A stretch of DNA of 64,000 bases from Patella vulgata (Eukaryota; Mollusca; Gastropoda; Patellidae): NCBI RefSeq assembly GCF_932274485.2, contig NC_065881.2, positions 75,580,702 to 75,644,701 of the forward strand, read 5' to 3'. A model generated the notes under the pieces. That model did no database searches. It saw only the letters and a program-made list of their open reading frames with translations, and was not told where the DNA came from. Both the position numbers and the translations under genes were made by a program. This document shows positions 48,895 through 61,071 of this stretch, piece after piece (within the stretch, counting starts at the first letter, position 1; each line of letters opens with the position of its first letter).

Positions 48895-49362
48895 TTAAAA
48901 GGAGCTAAATTGCTATTGTTTGGTACCTAGAAATGGACACAAATGGATCACAACGCATATTATAATGTATTATGAATGTATATAAACTGATTTACATCCA
49001 ATCGTTTCTGTTTATGCTGTAATTGCTAATCAGTTATGATGGGCGAAATACCCGAAGAGTCCAAATTGAATGGCTGTCTTTGACATCTGGTTATTCTAGT
49101 CTACACCAGTAGTATTCTCCTGTGGGGTATGTTGAGCATCATTCATCGAGTCGTTTCATTACAAATGGTGCTCAAAAGCATTCTGACACGCAATTTGTGT
49201 GCCAATTTTAAAATTTTCATTTTTTCTTAAATATTGGATATCTGATGCCTATCTTTTCCCGGTAAGATAACAACATCAATGTTGATTTGAATTGACTAAT
49301 AAGTCATTTTTGCAATATCAAAGACTGTGGATGATATTGAGTTAGCGATTTACTTCCTTTAA
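48895..49362. mobile_element. TTAA MITE family C (468 bp)
   Basis: TTAA edges. The inverted ends are AAAGGAGCTAAATTGCTA and TAGCGATTTACTTCCTTT. Same orientation as the copy at 31921. Confidence 0.82.
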
Positions 49363-50044
49363 AACAATGTACACTATCAAGGACAAAACAAACATTTCAG
49401 AACTGGGGTCAAAAAAAATTTCTTTGCTGCCTGGGCAATGAGAAAACTTACTACACCACGAATCTGTAAAACTTTCATTTCGTGAATCAAGCAGATTTGT
49501 ATTAGGTTTTCAAGGCGTTAAAAGTTAAATGAACCATGGGTACTCTAAGCAGATTGACGTTACAATAATTAGGAATTAGATCGAGGAATCGAAGGCTATT
49601 TGCAATATGACATTATTCGATATTATTAAACTTTATTATTCGTGGAGATTGTGTTAATGCTTCTTTGAATAATAAAATTTCAATGGCTCATGGGCCCTGT
49701 TTCCTCTTTAAATCCCAATATGTAATCAGCAATGATTTTTAGATTGATTAAATGATGATGAAAACGAACTGGATAGAATACAATTCAACAGGTTTTTATT
49801 GATTCTGTAGTTCTTCATTTGAAATTGAAGCAAGGGAAGTATAATTTGCAAACGCTGATGTTCTCCTGGTGATATTTATTCATGTAATCTGCACAATTCT
49901 TTCTGATTACTGTCATTCACATTATGTAAATTGATTGAACAATTGACATAATCTAGATGCAATTCTTTCAATCATTGTATAGTCCATTATGCACTTTGAT
50001 ACATGTATTCCTTACATTCTATCTGGCTTACTTCATACACAGAA
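49363..50044. other. No recognisable feature
   Basis: AT-rich sequence between MITE C and the GC-rich island. Confidence 0.5.
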
Positions 50045-50204
50045 CCATAATGGCTCTGTCCGTAAGACAGGCCCGGCAGAGTGGGGGTCTGAGTAATTTT
50101 ACTAGGCAGAAATTGCTTAGAAAGTGTCCCAAACGATCTAGACCCCCGGGGCCTACGTGGCCCCTGGACCATCGCCTAGAATCCTATGACTGTAGTCCCC
50201 CGCC
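50045..50204. other. GC-rich island of unknown nature
   Basis: About 160 bp with clearly higher GC than its surroundings (GACCCCCGGGGCCTACGTGG, GTCCCCCGCCAGCCCTG). Frames are open on both strands but match nothing I know. It directly precedes the only plus-strand SINE-2, so it may be part of a composite element. Confidence 0.4.
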
Positions 50205-50395
50205 AGCCCTGTAAGATGCTGGCTCACAAACCAGGATGTCACAGGTTCCTCAGAATATCCAGCATGGTTTCTTCCCGCTTGTCAGTAATGTTAGGAATGT
50301 GAAACTGGCAAGAAACAGTAGGCGAAGTGCCACTGTCAAGGCAAAATGTTCCTTATAGCACACTGCATGACATATGTTGGGTTGGTACTGAAAGC
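50205..50395 (+). mobile_element. SINE-2, degenerate, the only plus-strand copy
   Basis: Reads in the opposite sense to all others: GATGCTGGCTCAC, CTTGTCAGTAATG, AAGTGCCACTGTCAAGGCAA, TTATAGCACACTGCATGAC. Confidence 0.6.
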
Positions 50396-51221
50396 AGTAC
50401 AGCGTTAATTCATACAATTAAACACTGGTCATACTCCTAGAGGAAATATACAATTTTAACAGAAAATTGAAAGAATATCACCAAGGAAAGCAATAGTTGT
50501 CCGATCAAAGTGTGTTACAGAAATATGTAAAATGTATTTTCTACTTGAAAGTCAGAACACTATATCTATTTGAGAAGAAACTTTCATAATAAAATATGCC
50601 AAAACCATATGTTTTGAGATTCACCCATACGATACATGTCATATTTTTTCTCAGTAATGCTTCTTTGTATTCAGTATTGTTTAGTTTTTTCCTCTGTTTT
50701 TGTGGTAAATGGAACATATGCCCTAACTTTATAGTCAATATACCTCAATTCTATTGAATACTTAAAACATTTCTCACTTAACATGGACCTTTTAGCATTT
50801 CACCAATGGTTACTTGTAATTGTATAGGTAATTTTTACTTCAATATGCTTACATTCATATTTTATGTGGCATATAGCAGATGATGACTAATACTGGTATT
50901 ACACAATGGTTTCCTCTGGGGTGTATTCCCGATTGTTTAAATTTTGGATGAAGTCTGTATCACTACAGGCCCAGGTCTGTACAGCGCAGTGGACACTTAC
51001 GGCTATCCCCCGGATCCATTCACTTAATTTGATATGTACGTTTGTTTGTGAGTTCTGCGTATTGCGTCTTGTCCGTAGATTTGTTTTATGTAAATTATAT
51101 GTGGTGCAGTTTTTCTCTTCAAATTTTCTAGATCAGTTTAGTTTATTAATAAAGGAATTGGTTTCTCAATAAGAGCTACAAAATATTTTCTGGACTAACA
51201 TCATTAATTTCTGGAGTTTTA

Positions 51222-51696
51222 TTAAAAGTAGCTAAGTCTCTAACTCAATATCATCCAAAGTCTTACACGTTGAAAACACGAATTATTTGTCAATTCAAAT
51301 CAACATTGATGTTGTGATCTTACCGGGAAAAAGTTGGTTTCTGATATCCAATATTTAAGACAAAATAAACATTTTACCATTGGTACACGAATCGAGTACC
51401 ATAGTGTAACAAGTGACCAGAAAGAACGAGGCTAGATATATTCTACAACTAATGTCAAATGGTGAAGCCATAACTTATCTGGAGATAATAGACTGGAATA
51501 GCCAGACGCTAGAAATTTCCATTCGGTTGAAACTCATGCCGTATTTCGTTGGACATAACTGATTTGAAATTAGAGTTAAAATGGAAACAATTGAATGTAA
51601 ATCAGTTCATATAAAATCAGATTACATTATTATATGCATTGCGATCCATTTGGGCCAATATCTAGGTCCCTAATATTAGCGATTTAGCTCCTTTAA
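51222..51696. mobile_element. TTAA MITE family C (475 bp), opposite orientation
   Basis: Reverse of the 48895 copy: it opens TTAAAAGTAGCTAAGTCTC and closes TTAGCGATTTAGCTCCTTTAA, with TTAA at both edges. Confidence 0.82.
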
Positions 51697-52059
51697 ACTA
51701 AGCGGTTATTGTTCTTGCTATTTGACAATCTTTTCGATATATTCTAATAAAATTAGATATTAAACAAACTGGAACAGAGGCCATCTTTGTAAAGCAGAAG
51801 TAGGATAAGGAGGTGATTATCAAAGTAGTCTTGATCATGTGACTATTTTCCAATTGATCATTAGTGCATTTAGTTGGTCATAAAGTATGGTTCCTGGTCA
51901 TGTTTACACTGGATGCTAGGATATTGGTTTTGATTTATTGGGGTTCATTAACAGTTCATTTCCTTTCTGATAGTCTGACACCTCCGTCATCTGTCTTCAA
52001 ACAGCGCTGTCATCAAGGTTTCAATAAAACATTAATATAACAAGATGATAGAGAGCTTC

Positions 52060-52336
52060 CCCCATTCAAAACATCATCAATTCTTCCGAAAGTTGGACCA
52101 TGCAGAAACTCGAAACCCTTTAATTTGTTCGCTCACTTGGCTCAGAAATTGATACCCTACAATCTGTAAAAGATTCGCCATTCCTCGACTCGGATAAATA
52201 GGGTATTTATGTTCGTTTGGAGGACATCAGACGATACAACACCAACCTTCTTCAGATCAATAAGGTGCTAATTGAAGAAGATTACCCAAGTCAGAAAGGT
52301 TACGCGAACACTGACAAAACTTTCATCAATAATTGA
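52060..52336 (+). pseudogene. Coding-like remnant of unknown family, broken
   Basis: A plus-strand stretch has coding character (EIDTLQSVKDSPFLDSD, then YVRLEDIRRYNTNLLQINKV) with heptad-like spacing that could form a coiled coil. The frame is broken. It may be an old mobile-element or host pseudogene piece. I do not recognise it. Confidence 0.3.
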
Positions 52337-52529
52337 ACGTTCTCCCTTTTAAAAAAAAAATCTCCAACATCATTAAACATCAATGTTTCAAGCAGTCATG
52401 TATGGATGCTGTTATCATAGTATTAGGTTCCATAGCTGAAAGACTGGAATTGAAATCTTTATTTCTACTGCCACTAAATAGAGACAGAATAAAATCATAA
52501 AAACTCCCCAATTTATTCTTGATTTATTT

Positions 52530-52745
52530 TCTTGTCTGTTTTAAAGAAATTGGTAGTGTACATAATTATTTTCTTATTAGCAATGTAATTGGTAGCGTAC
52601 ATAATTCATTTCTTATTAGTTTTAATGTAACTGGTACTGTACATAATTATTTTCTTCTTACCGATAGTTTTAATATAATTGGTTACTGTGACTGTAAATA
52701 ATTATTTTCTTTTTAGTTTTAATGTAATTGGTAATGTACATATTG
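52530..52745. repeat. ~42-45 bp minisatellite
   Basis: Five units containing AATTGGTAGTGTACATAATT and ATTTTCTTATTAGTTTTAAT. Confidence 0.85.
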
Positions 52746-52789
52746 TGTGTATATTTCACAGTTCCCACACGGTGACAAAAGACATAAAT

Positions 52790-53172
52790 TCAGACTTTGT
52801 CAGATCCTCTGGTGCATGGCATGGCATTTTGTCACCTCTGGCTTTCGGTTGTGATTTCGATCCCTGGTGTGAGCGTATGTGGATGATAGAGAGAGAGAGA
52901 GAAATGGGGTTTAACGTCCACTTGACACAAACTCGGACTAACATATGGTTTAATATTATTTCAATAATTCGCTTGCGCGTAGAGGTCTTTAGCAGTGGGA
53001 GGAAACCGGAGGACCCGGAGAAAACCCACGAGGTTGGACAGGCGACCCTACTCCTTGTCACGTACAACCAGGGATTCGAAACCACGCCAGTTGACTCAAT
53101 GACAGGTCTGCAATATCACCCTCAGTGGAAGCAGACATTAAACACCAAGAAAGAAGAAGAAGAAGAAGAAGG
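52790..53172 (+). mobile_element. Possible other tRNA-derived SINE, split by SINE-1
   Basis: The left part holds GGTTGTGATTTCGATCCCTG (box B-like). The right part (CCTCAGTGGAAGCAGACATT, AAACACCAAG, then (AAG)n) looks like a SINE tail. A SINE-1 lies between at about 52888-53107. Confidence 0.42.
52888..53107 (-). mobile_element. SINE-1, head missing
   Basis: GAGAGAGAGAGAAATGGGGT to CCAGTTGACTCAATGACAGG, with a small gap in the tail half. Confidence 0.83.
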
Positions 53173-53542
53173 CATTTTGTCCAGCACATGATATACATAA
53201 ATTTGTTTTTACTGGGAGATGATTGAAATTGGTATTTTTTATGAGACCTCTTGATGTATTTGATAATTTTATATTGTATCAAAATCCCATTCCTAATACA
53301 TTATTTCCAGTCTTTTACTTGTTATCACATCAAAATCCCTTTGCCAACACATTATCATACCATATCATATATTCAGACATTCAAATAACTTCTGTAATTC
53401 ATATCTTTATTCAATTATTCATAGAAATTTGAAGCAAGATATCAAGCATAAGAAAAACATTATCAATAATAAGTTTATAAATATTCTATCAGATACAATT
53501 TCTTGTCATTTAAAGATCTATACAAACAGCAAAAAACCCAGT

Positions 53543-54240
53543 TTAAAGATGCATTAGGTATAGAGAGAGAGAGAAATGGGGTTCAATGTCCACTCGACAC
53601 AAACTAGGTCATTTCGGGACTAACATATGGTATAATTTTATTTCAATAATTCACTTGTACATAGGGGTCTTAAGCAGTGGGAGGAAACCAGATGACCCGG
53701 AGAAACCCACGTGGTTGGAAAGGCGACCCTACTCCTTGTCACATACAACCGGGGATTCGAAACCACGCCAGTCGACTCAGTGACAGACTTTATGATACAG
53801 TGCACGCACGCTAACCATTCAGCCATCCAACCCCCCCGCATTATGTATAAGATTTAGATAAAGAGTTGACAGTTCTTGCTATAATACATGTAGTTTGAAA
53901 ATAGATAATGAAAAAAGAATATATTGAACATTTCTGTTAAATTACTTTATTTGATTATCCATTTCTAAATTAAATTATCAAATGGTGATCGTGGTTCAAT
54001 CCGTTCAATATCACAACCATCGAATGCTCTACAGAGTTGATTATGTAATAAACGTCAAATTAATAATTTATATAACAACCGAGGCCAAAAATAAATGGTG
54101 ATCGTGGTTCAATCTGTTTAATATCACAACCATCTGATGTGCTAGAGAGATGATTATGTAATAAATGTCAAGTAAATAATTTATATAACATCCGAGGCCA
54201 AAAATAAATGACATTTAGCTACTACATAATGCATCTTTAA
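53543..54240. mobile_element. TTAA MITE family A-like with nested SINE-1 and internal duplication
   Basis: The ends TTAAAGATGCATTA and TAATGCATCTTTAA are inverted and flanked by TTAA. A SINE-1 copy occupies 53563-53837, bounded by a 12 bp duplication of the host (GCATTAGGTATA and GCATTATGTATA). The right part has a ~119 bp tandem duplication (AAATGGTGATCGTGGTTCAA starts each unit, near 53980 and 54094). Confidence 0.75.
53563..53837 (-). mobile_element. SINE-1, full copy nested in a TTAA MITE
   Basis: Target duplication GCATTAGGTATA/GCATTATGTATA. Both promoter boxes are intact. Confidence 0.92.
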
Positions 54241-54715
54241 TGTGTTCGAATCCGTAGAAGACATGTATAAACTAACAACTTTTCTTTTGTGATATCTTGT
54301 TATGTATTATTTAGAATAGATGAAAAACACTTTAACTTTAAAGCAGACAAAATGATAGAAACTGGCTGTCGTCTCAGACACTCTAAAATTACATCAATTT
54401 ATCTACAGTTATTTAAAATTAAAAAACACAAATATCATATCATTAAGCCGAATCAATAATTCTTCTAGCAGCAGATTTTAATGGGAAACATCAATTATTC
54501 CGAAACATCCTACATGTACACTAAAATATCAGTAGATATCGCAGTTCCTGTGTATAAAGCCATTTTTTTTTCAGAACACTTGATCTCACTTCTCATTATC
54601 TTGATAGGTTCTCATAACACATAGTATCAATAAATAATGAGTTATCTTTAAACAAATTTTTATACGGTATTGCCACAGTTGATGGGTGCTTTTTAACATT
54701 TGTATAAGTATATCA

Positions 54716-55083
54716 AAATGAAATGAAATGAGGTTCAACGTCCTACTGGTCTGCTCTGGCTGGGCTAATGAAGACAAGCATTTGCCATACAGTGTGCTAT
54801 GAGGCAAATTTTGCCCAGACAGCAGCACTACGACCTATTTTTATATCAAATTCCAACTGTCAAGAGTTCTTTTACGTGCACGCCAATGTGCAGACAGGAA
54901 CTTGGTTTTTTGTATCATCCGAACGACTATACAGCTGTCCTTGTCAGGCCCTCCGCCCTGCACCATTGACAAGGGGGAAACCACGCCGGAAAGTCCCGAT
55001 GAACTTTCACTTCCAACAGTGAGAGCTAACCAGCGACCTCCGGGCTAGCGAGACAGTGTCTTACTCACTTAGCCACCATGGCT
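54716..55083 (-). mobile_element. SINE-2, full length, mildly diverged
   Basis: Complete from the ATGAAATGAAATGAGGTTCA tail to AGCCACCATGGCTCC. No clear flanking duplication. Confidence 0.85.
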
Positions 55084-55089
55084 CCTTGC

Positions 55090-56856
55090 AGTATATAACT
55101 TTCGTAACAGTTTTTAAACTTTGTACATTTAAGTTAGTTTTTTTTATGATACAGGAAAAGATATTTCGATTGTATTTAATTAATCTCTGGCAAAACCATA
55201 CAAATTTTATTTCACTAACGAATGAGAGAGAGAAAAAATCGAACTAGAGAGATAATCAAATAAAAAAAAGGTGCTATATACACAAACTACTTTTTATTGG
55301 CCAATTACATTAAGTTCTATAATATAATATTTGATTAGTTATCTGTGCTACGGGGGCTAATAATTATTTCTTTACTTGTTAGTCTATCATGCGATCAAAA
55401 TCAATGAGAATAATATCTCAACAGTATATTAATACCATCACACAATACAAGTGGGGAATATATTTTATAACTTTTGATTCAAGATAATTATGTCTTAAGA
55501 GAGATGTATGAGTTATACTTCATTAAACTGCTGTCTTAATAGCCTTGTTGATGTACAAATTGCCTCACAAATAGATCATGGTTTTTGAAAAACTAGATTT
55601 CTATAATTAAGGAAAAATAAATTTGAGTTACATTCAGAAATGTTATTTTACATTAGTGTAACATAGTTTAATATCGTTTTTACATGCTACAATTTGAAAA
55701 ATAAAATCTTGAAAAATAAAAATAAAATGGTTATTTCATGTATTTTTGCATTGATGGTTACATCGATTATTTTGTGCATTTTACACTATTAACATACATC
55801 TTTTGAACAGATCTAAGTACTAGATCAAAAGACAACAGGCCTCAAAGAGTTATATCTAATGGTTTTCCTCATTTTGTTATTCAATTATTGAACTCTCAAC
55901 ATAAATTGTTTAGAAGAACTGCTTTGTAAGTATAGTCATGGCTGATAATTGTTTTTTTTTTTTTAGATGAATCAATTACTTTTCCCCAGATATATTCCCA
56001 AATAAGTGAACAAAATTTCCTTAAATCTATTAAATTTTCCTGTCATTTCTGATTAGTTAATGTGGAAACTGCCATTAGACGTCAGTTCTTAATAGAAACA
56101 CGTCTGTCACTGTAATAAGTTACATCCTTGTCCATCGCTTCGTTTACAATTTCTACGTCTGTTATTCTACAAATTCTATATTGATTTCCTCACAAACAAT
56201 GGAACCTTTAAGAAAATCCAATTTCTCTCTGCACCTGTCACTTGAGATAACACAACCGACCAGAAATGAAAAAGAAAATCCAAACAAGAGCTGAGGGAAT
56301 TAATGATATTGCTTATTAAACTATTTTTTTGTAAAAAAACAACTTTTTCTAATGATACCAATCACGAAATAAAATTGAAAGCTAAGAATTTTTTTGGGTT
56401 AGTATTTTGTATTCACTTCGGCTGTTGTTGAAGAGAATACTTGGAACTTTTTCCCTTCCAAAAGTGCTCACCATTAACGCACACGCTAAAATAAATCGCA
56501 GTTCTATTTAATTTGCATTTCTCAAACATATTCCATTAGTTCCTGGAGAGTTCTAAATTATAGTTATGTAAGTGGAAGGTTTAACCCAGGAACAGGTACT
56601 TTTCCATTAAGATTTAGGACTAAATAATTGTAGCATAAAAAAAACTTTTCTAGTGCAAACTATAATAATCAAACAGCTATACAATGTGAATGGAAAAGTT
56701 TGAAAGATGTTTAGTCACCTTGCTGCAGTACAAGCATGTTAGAATTTGCTGAATAACTTAATATTGCCGATAAAGAAAAAAAAAAAAACCCTCTGTCATT
56801 CAATGTGTCATCATATTCGAAATTTGTACACTATATATTAAGATGTAATGTAACGC
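55090..56856. other. No recognisable feature
   Basis: AT-rich, with A and T homopolymers only. Confidence 0.5.
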
Positions 56857-57100
56857 ATATCGTCGGTGAAGTGTCAAAAGGGTCTATCTAAGAAATGAAA
56901 TAAATACCTTTTGCATTTCAAAATTTCCCCAAATCAAGATACAACATTTGGACACATGATACCCAGAACAGTTTTAATTGGCGAAGAGATACACAGCTTC
57001 GACAGAAATGTGCATATTAATTGGGAGATTTTAAAAATGCAAAAACGTGTATCTGACTAATTTCCCAAGATACACCCTTTTGACACTTCACCGACGATAT
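56857..57100. mobile_element. 244 bp MITE with perfect 27 bp inverted ends
   Basis: ATATCGTCGGTGAAGTGTCA plus AAAGGGT at 56857-56883 is exactly complementary to 57074-57100, and weaker pairing continues ~15 bp inward. TA within the outer ATAT on each side would fit a Tc1/mariner-type TA target, but ATAT is self-complementary so the edge is ambiguous. It lies next to a worn SINE-1. Confidence 0.75.
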
Positions 57101-57104
57101 TCAG

Positions 57105-57222
57105 AATATAGTACAATTTTATTTTGATAAATTACTTGCACGTAGGAGTGTCTAGCTGTTAAGTAGCAAACAGAGAAACATACAAACCTGCTAAATCACA
57201 CCACTTGACTCAATGTTAAGAC
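57105..57222 (-). mobile_element. SINE-1, worn
   Basis: GTACAATTTTATTTTGATAA, TTGCACGTAGGAGTGTCTAG and CCACTTGACTCAATG survive. Confidence 0.6.
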
Positions 57223-57309
57223 CATATGCCCCCCTTCCCACCCCCTCCGTCTATATATGTTACGCACAAGACTTTGCCCAGTCAGTCAGATTATAGACAG
57301 ATCATGTGG

Positions 57310-57688
57310 AGGAAATAAAATAAAATGAAATGAAATGGGGTTTAACGTCCTACTGTTCTGCTTCTAACCTGGGCTAATGAAAACGGGCATACACCATACA
57401 GTGTGCTATGAGGGAAATTTTGCCCGGGCAGCGGGGCTACGGCCAACTCTTATATCGAATTCCAACTGCCAAGGGATCTTTTACGTGCACGCCAGGGTGT
57501 ACACGGGATCTCAGTTTTTCGTCCCATCCAAATGACTAGACAGCTGTCCTTGTCAGGCCCTCCATCCTGCATTACTGACAAGGGGGAAACCACGCTGGAA
57601 AATCTGAATGAACTTTCTCGGCCAATGCAGGGATCGAACACCCGACCTCCAGGCTAGCGAACCAGCATCTTACCCACTTAGCCACGTG
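57310..57688 (-). mobile_element. SINE-2, full copy
   Basis: Tail AAAATGAAATGAAATGGGGT, complete central block and head (TTACCCACTTAGCCACGTGA). Confidence 0.88.
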
Positions 57689-58389
57689 ATGGAAGTCTTG
57701 GAGTGAGTAGATTATCATATAGCCTACAAAGATAGAACCTGTCAGATGCTAAGTAGAAGTGTGTCTGGCAAAATATCAGATATGGAATATTATATGAGGC
57801 ACCACTTCCATTTGTGATATTTTAAAAGTTTTATAAAGAGCAAAAATTCTATGATAAATAAATCACCATTCCTGATTACGTATAAACTAGAAATCTATCA
57901 CCTGTTCTGATCTTCTTTATCAATTATTAACTATTTATTATAAACTGATCAATCATTATTTGAGGAATGTAATCAGTTGATGAGTTTAATCTACATTTAT
58001 AGCATGTTATAAAAAAATAAATTATTAATAAACAGTATTGACTAGCCTCAGACAACATTCTATACATGTATCTATATATATCAATAGTCTTACAGACATC
58101 TTAATAAATAATTGATAGAAAAAAATAGTCAAGTTTATGAACAGAATCAAACATGTTTATGAGCAGAAGCATACAAAATGCCTAAGCATCAGAAGTTATT
58201 TTGATTTGCTTTTCAATCATTTTGTATAATCAACCAAAAGAACATCTGTGTACTTAGAAGAGAAAATCATCAAAATCAGTAAGTTAAACACGTCACATAA
58301 TTTTTCTTCAAATTATGAAAAAATATCTGAAAATCTGTTTTAGCTAAAAACAAATGGGTTTCCATTTTACATTGTAGTTTGGTTAGATA

Positions 58390-58960
58390 ATGTATAGTGT
58401 ACCTTATATGGTTAAATATGGTTTATCACATGTATAATGTACAGTATTTGGTTAAATATGGTAATCACATGTATAGTGTACCTTATATGGTAATCACATG
58501 TATAGTGTACCTTATTTTGTTAAATATGGTAATCACATGTATAGTGTACCTATGGTTAAATATGGTTTATCACATGTATAATGTACAGTATTTGGTTAAA
58601 TATGGTAATCACATGTATAGTGTACCTTATATGGTTAAATATGTTAATCACACGTATAGTGTACCTTATTTTGTTAAATATGGTAATCACACGTATAGTG
58701 TACCTTATTTCGTTAAATATGGTAATCACACGTATAGTGTACCTTATTTTGTTAAATATGGTAATCACATGTATAGTGTACCTTATTTCATTAAATATGG
58801 TAATCACATTTATATTGTACCTTATATGGTTGGCACATTTACGTTGTACCTTATTTGGTTAAATATGGTAATTACATGTACATTGTACCTGATTTGGTTC
58901 AATATGGTAATCACATGTATATTGTACCTTATTTGGTTGAATATTGTATCCTGTAATGTA
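58390..58960. repeat. ~38-39 bp minisatellite with long frames
   Basis: About 15 units built from GGTTAAATATGGTAATCACA and TGTATAGTGTACCTTAT. Many units are 39 bp, a multiple of three, so a plus-strand frame of 228 codons runs through (repeat VKYGNHMYSVPYF), as do frames in another plus frame and on the minus strand. I treat the frames as by-products, not a gene. Confidence 0.9.
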
Positions 58961-59857
58961 TATTGTAACACAGATAGAACTAACATATATATATACATGT
59001 ACAGGAGCTATATGTGGGTGTTTTACATCCTCGTCGCCGTGGCAGTAAATGAGGTCCACTTGGTACATGGAGGTGAAAAATAAAAATACACTGTTGCAAA
59101 CTCAACAGCATCACAATTTGAAATTTTCAAAATAAAGGAAATAATTACACTCTTTGAACCTGTGACCGAAGGGCATGGTGTAGTGTTTACATGGCTATAT
59201 TCAAGTTCTATATTCAGATTATTAACATCACTCCAAGCCTCGACATCACTACACCCATCTTCAATGATTCTTTTAGTAACTTAATGCTTTTAAGTCCAAT
59301 CAATGATCTCGAATTGCCGAGTTTGTTCAACGCATTTAGGAACTATATATAATTTGCCGAAACTGAAATATGATTAATTGTTCTATATTATTAAAATTTG
59401 CAAAATAACCAAGTAATTTCTTAGCTACTTTTTCTCGATTCCTTTGAAAACTTGATCCTTAATTTCTCCAAGGAGAGATAAGTCGTTCAGTCGCATCAGT
59501 AAGACCTACTTACATTTCAAATTTCATGCAAATCGTGCAAACATTAAAGAAGTTACCAATTCATTTTAACTATGCGTCATCAGATTTTCGTTGGTGATTT
59601 ATGATTCGTAAAATGTTTTGAAAATATATATAATCAAAAGTCACCACCCATTTGGGGGGGGGGGGGATATGTCAAAGTTTCAGAAAGATCCTATGGTTAG
59701 ACTCTGAGAAATCCGATTTGCAGTAAACACTAAAAAAAAAATAATAATAATCTTAACAGACACAATAAGCTTTCATATGAAATATGAAGCTTAATAAACA
59801 GTTGACACATTTATCTTTTTATAAAGCATCTAGCAATCAAGTTGTTATTTGCTCTGC

Positions 59858-60244
59858 TTAAAGCGGAAATTGCAAAGTTATTTTTTAAAAATTTATTAAA
59901 ATAAAGCCTGAAAATAGATGGTATCCATAAACAGTCCTAATTTTGTTAAAGAATAATCCTATTAATCCTGTAATTCACTATTGCCAGCTGAGAAATTGGC
60001 AAAAATATCATTTTTCTCTTCATTTTCAAACGTTTGAATATCGCTACTCCATGGTGGAGAATAGAAAACAAGGGAGGTAATTGGGAGGTACATGTAATTG
60101 TGTTATTATTTCCGGCGTAAACAAGTTTTAAGTGTGAGAATGACACCTATGATGGTATAATTGTGAGTTAACAACCTATTGAGCAAAAGACATAGAAATA
60201 ATTACGTTTTGACTTTCTTAGAAAATTTGCAATTTCCGCTTTAA
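59858..60244. mobile_element. TTAA MITE family B (387 bp), best-preserved ends
   Basis: Perfect 19 bp inverted termini: TTAAAGCGGAAATTGCAAA at 59858 and its complement ending at 60244, both including TTAA. It abuts the family D element, sharing the TTAA at 60241-60244. Confidence 0.87.
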
Positions 60245-60726
60245 AGGGCCAATCCCGATAATATTTTGGAGAATAAAACTGGTTAATTTTGTGTTAAAAC
60301 CACTTAAAATCCTCTACCTTAGGGCCGAGCAACTTACTCAATATATTTGATACGTTTTCAAACAACTTAAACCTGTCAGTCTTAATCTGGAAGTGGGGAC
60401 CGGTGCCCAAAGCAGTATTATGCAGTGTCTGGATAAAACCAGCCTTTTATTTATTAAAATAATGTGTAGGTGAAATTTACCTTTCATTATCAAGTCATTC
60501 ACTGTATAAACCTCTAAAGAAACGGGAATCGATTATCAGGTCACCCAACGAAAGAATTGACCCCAAATCTTAAAAGGGTTACGTGTCCGGATAAGCAGTT
60601 TTGGCATTGAGCTGAAATTTTGAGACAGGGTAAATACACCATTTCTTTATATTTTGGCGCTTAACTTTCATACGTACTCGGACTTTTAATTTTGAGACTC
60701 TGTTCACTTCGGGATAGTCCCTTTAA
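60241..60726. mobile_element. TTAA MITE family D (486 bp)
   Basis: Inverted ends TTAAAGGGCCAATCCCGA and (complement of right end) TTAAAGGGACTATCCCGA, with TTAA at each edge. It is the only copy seen in the window, and no coding frame is recognised. Confidence 0.75.
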
Positions 60727-61071
60727 ACTAAGTGGAAAATGCTCATTATCAAACTAAGTCAAGGTATTGAAACTATACACCAAGTTGCACCACTCTCACT
60801 CAATTAGAGGCAGAGCTATTTTTTCCAAAACTCTTGGCCAATCAAATTGCTCATCTCTGCTTAGCCTTAGCAGTTATTCAGGGAACACAGTAAAGACATT
60901 CACATATCGAAGACCTACACCATATTTAAACATTTTACCTCAATTAGCAGAAGATTTATTGAGTTCAAAAGGCGTGACAGCAAGATGACAGCTGCTCAGC
61001 CCAAGCAGATGCTCATCACCAAAATCTGTCAAAACATTTACCTAATAGACATCTATACCAAGTTTAAGAGA

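Noticed and set aside
52679-53191. 170-codon plus-strand frame
   Set aside because: It passes through SINE-1 and the flanking SINE-like sequence; the translation is of repeat DNA.
58397-59083. 228-codon plus-strand frame
   Set aside because: It runs through a 39 bp minisatellite with open frames on both strands. No domain, start context or splice support.
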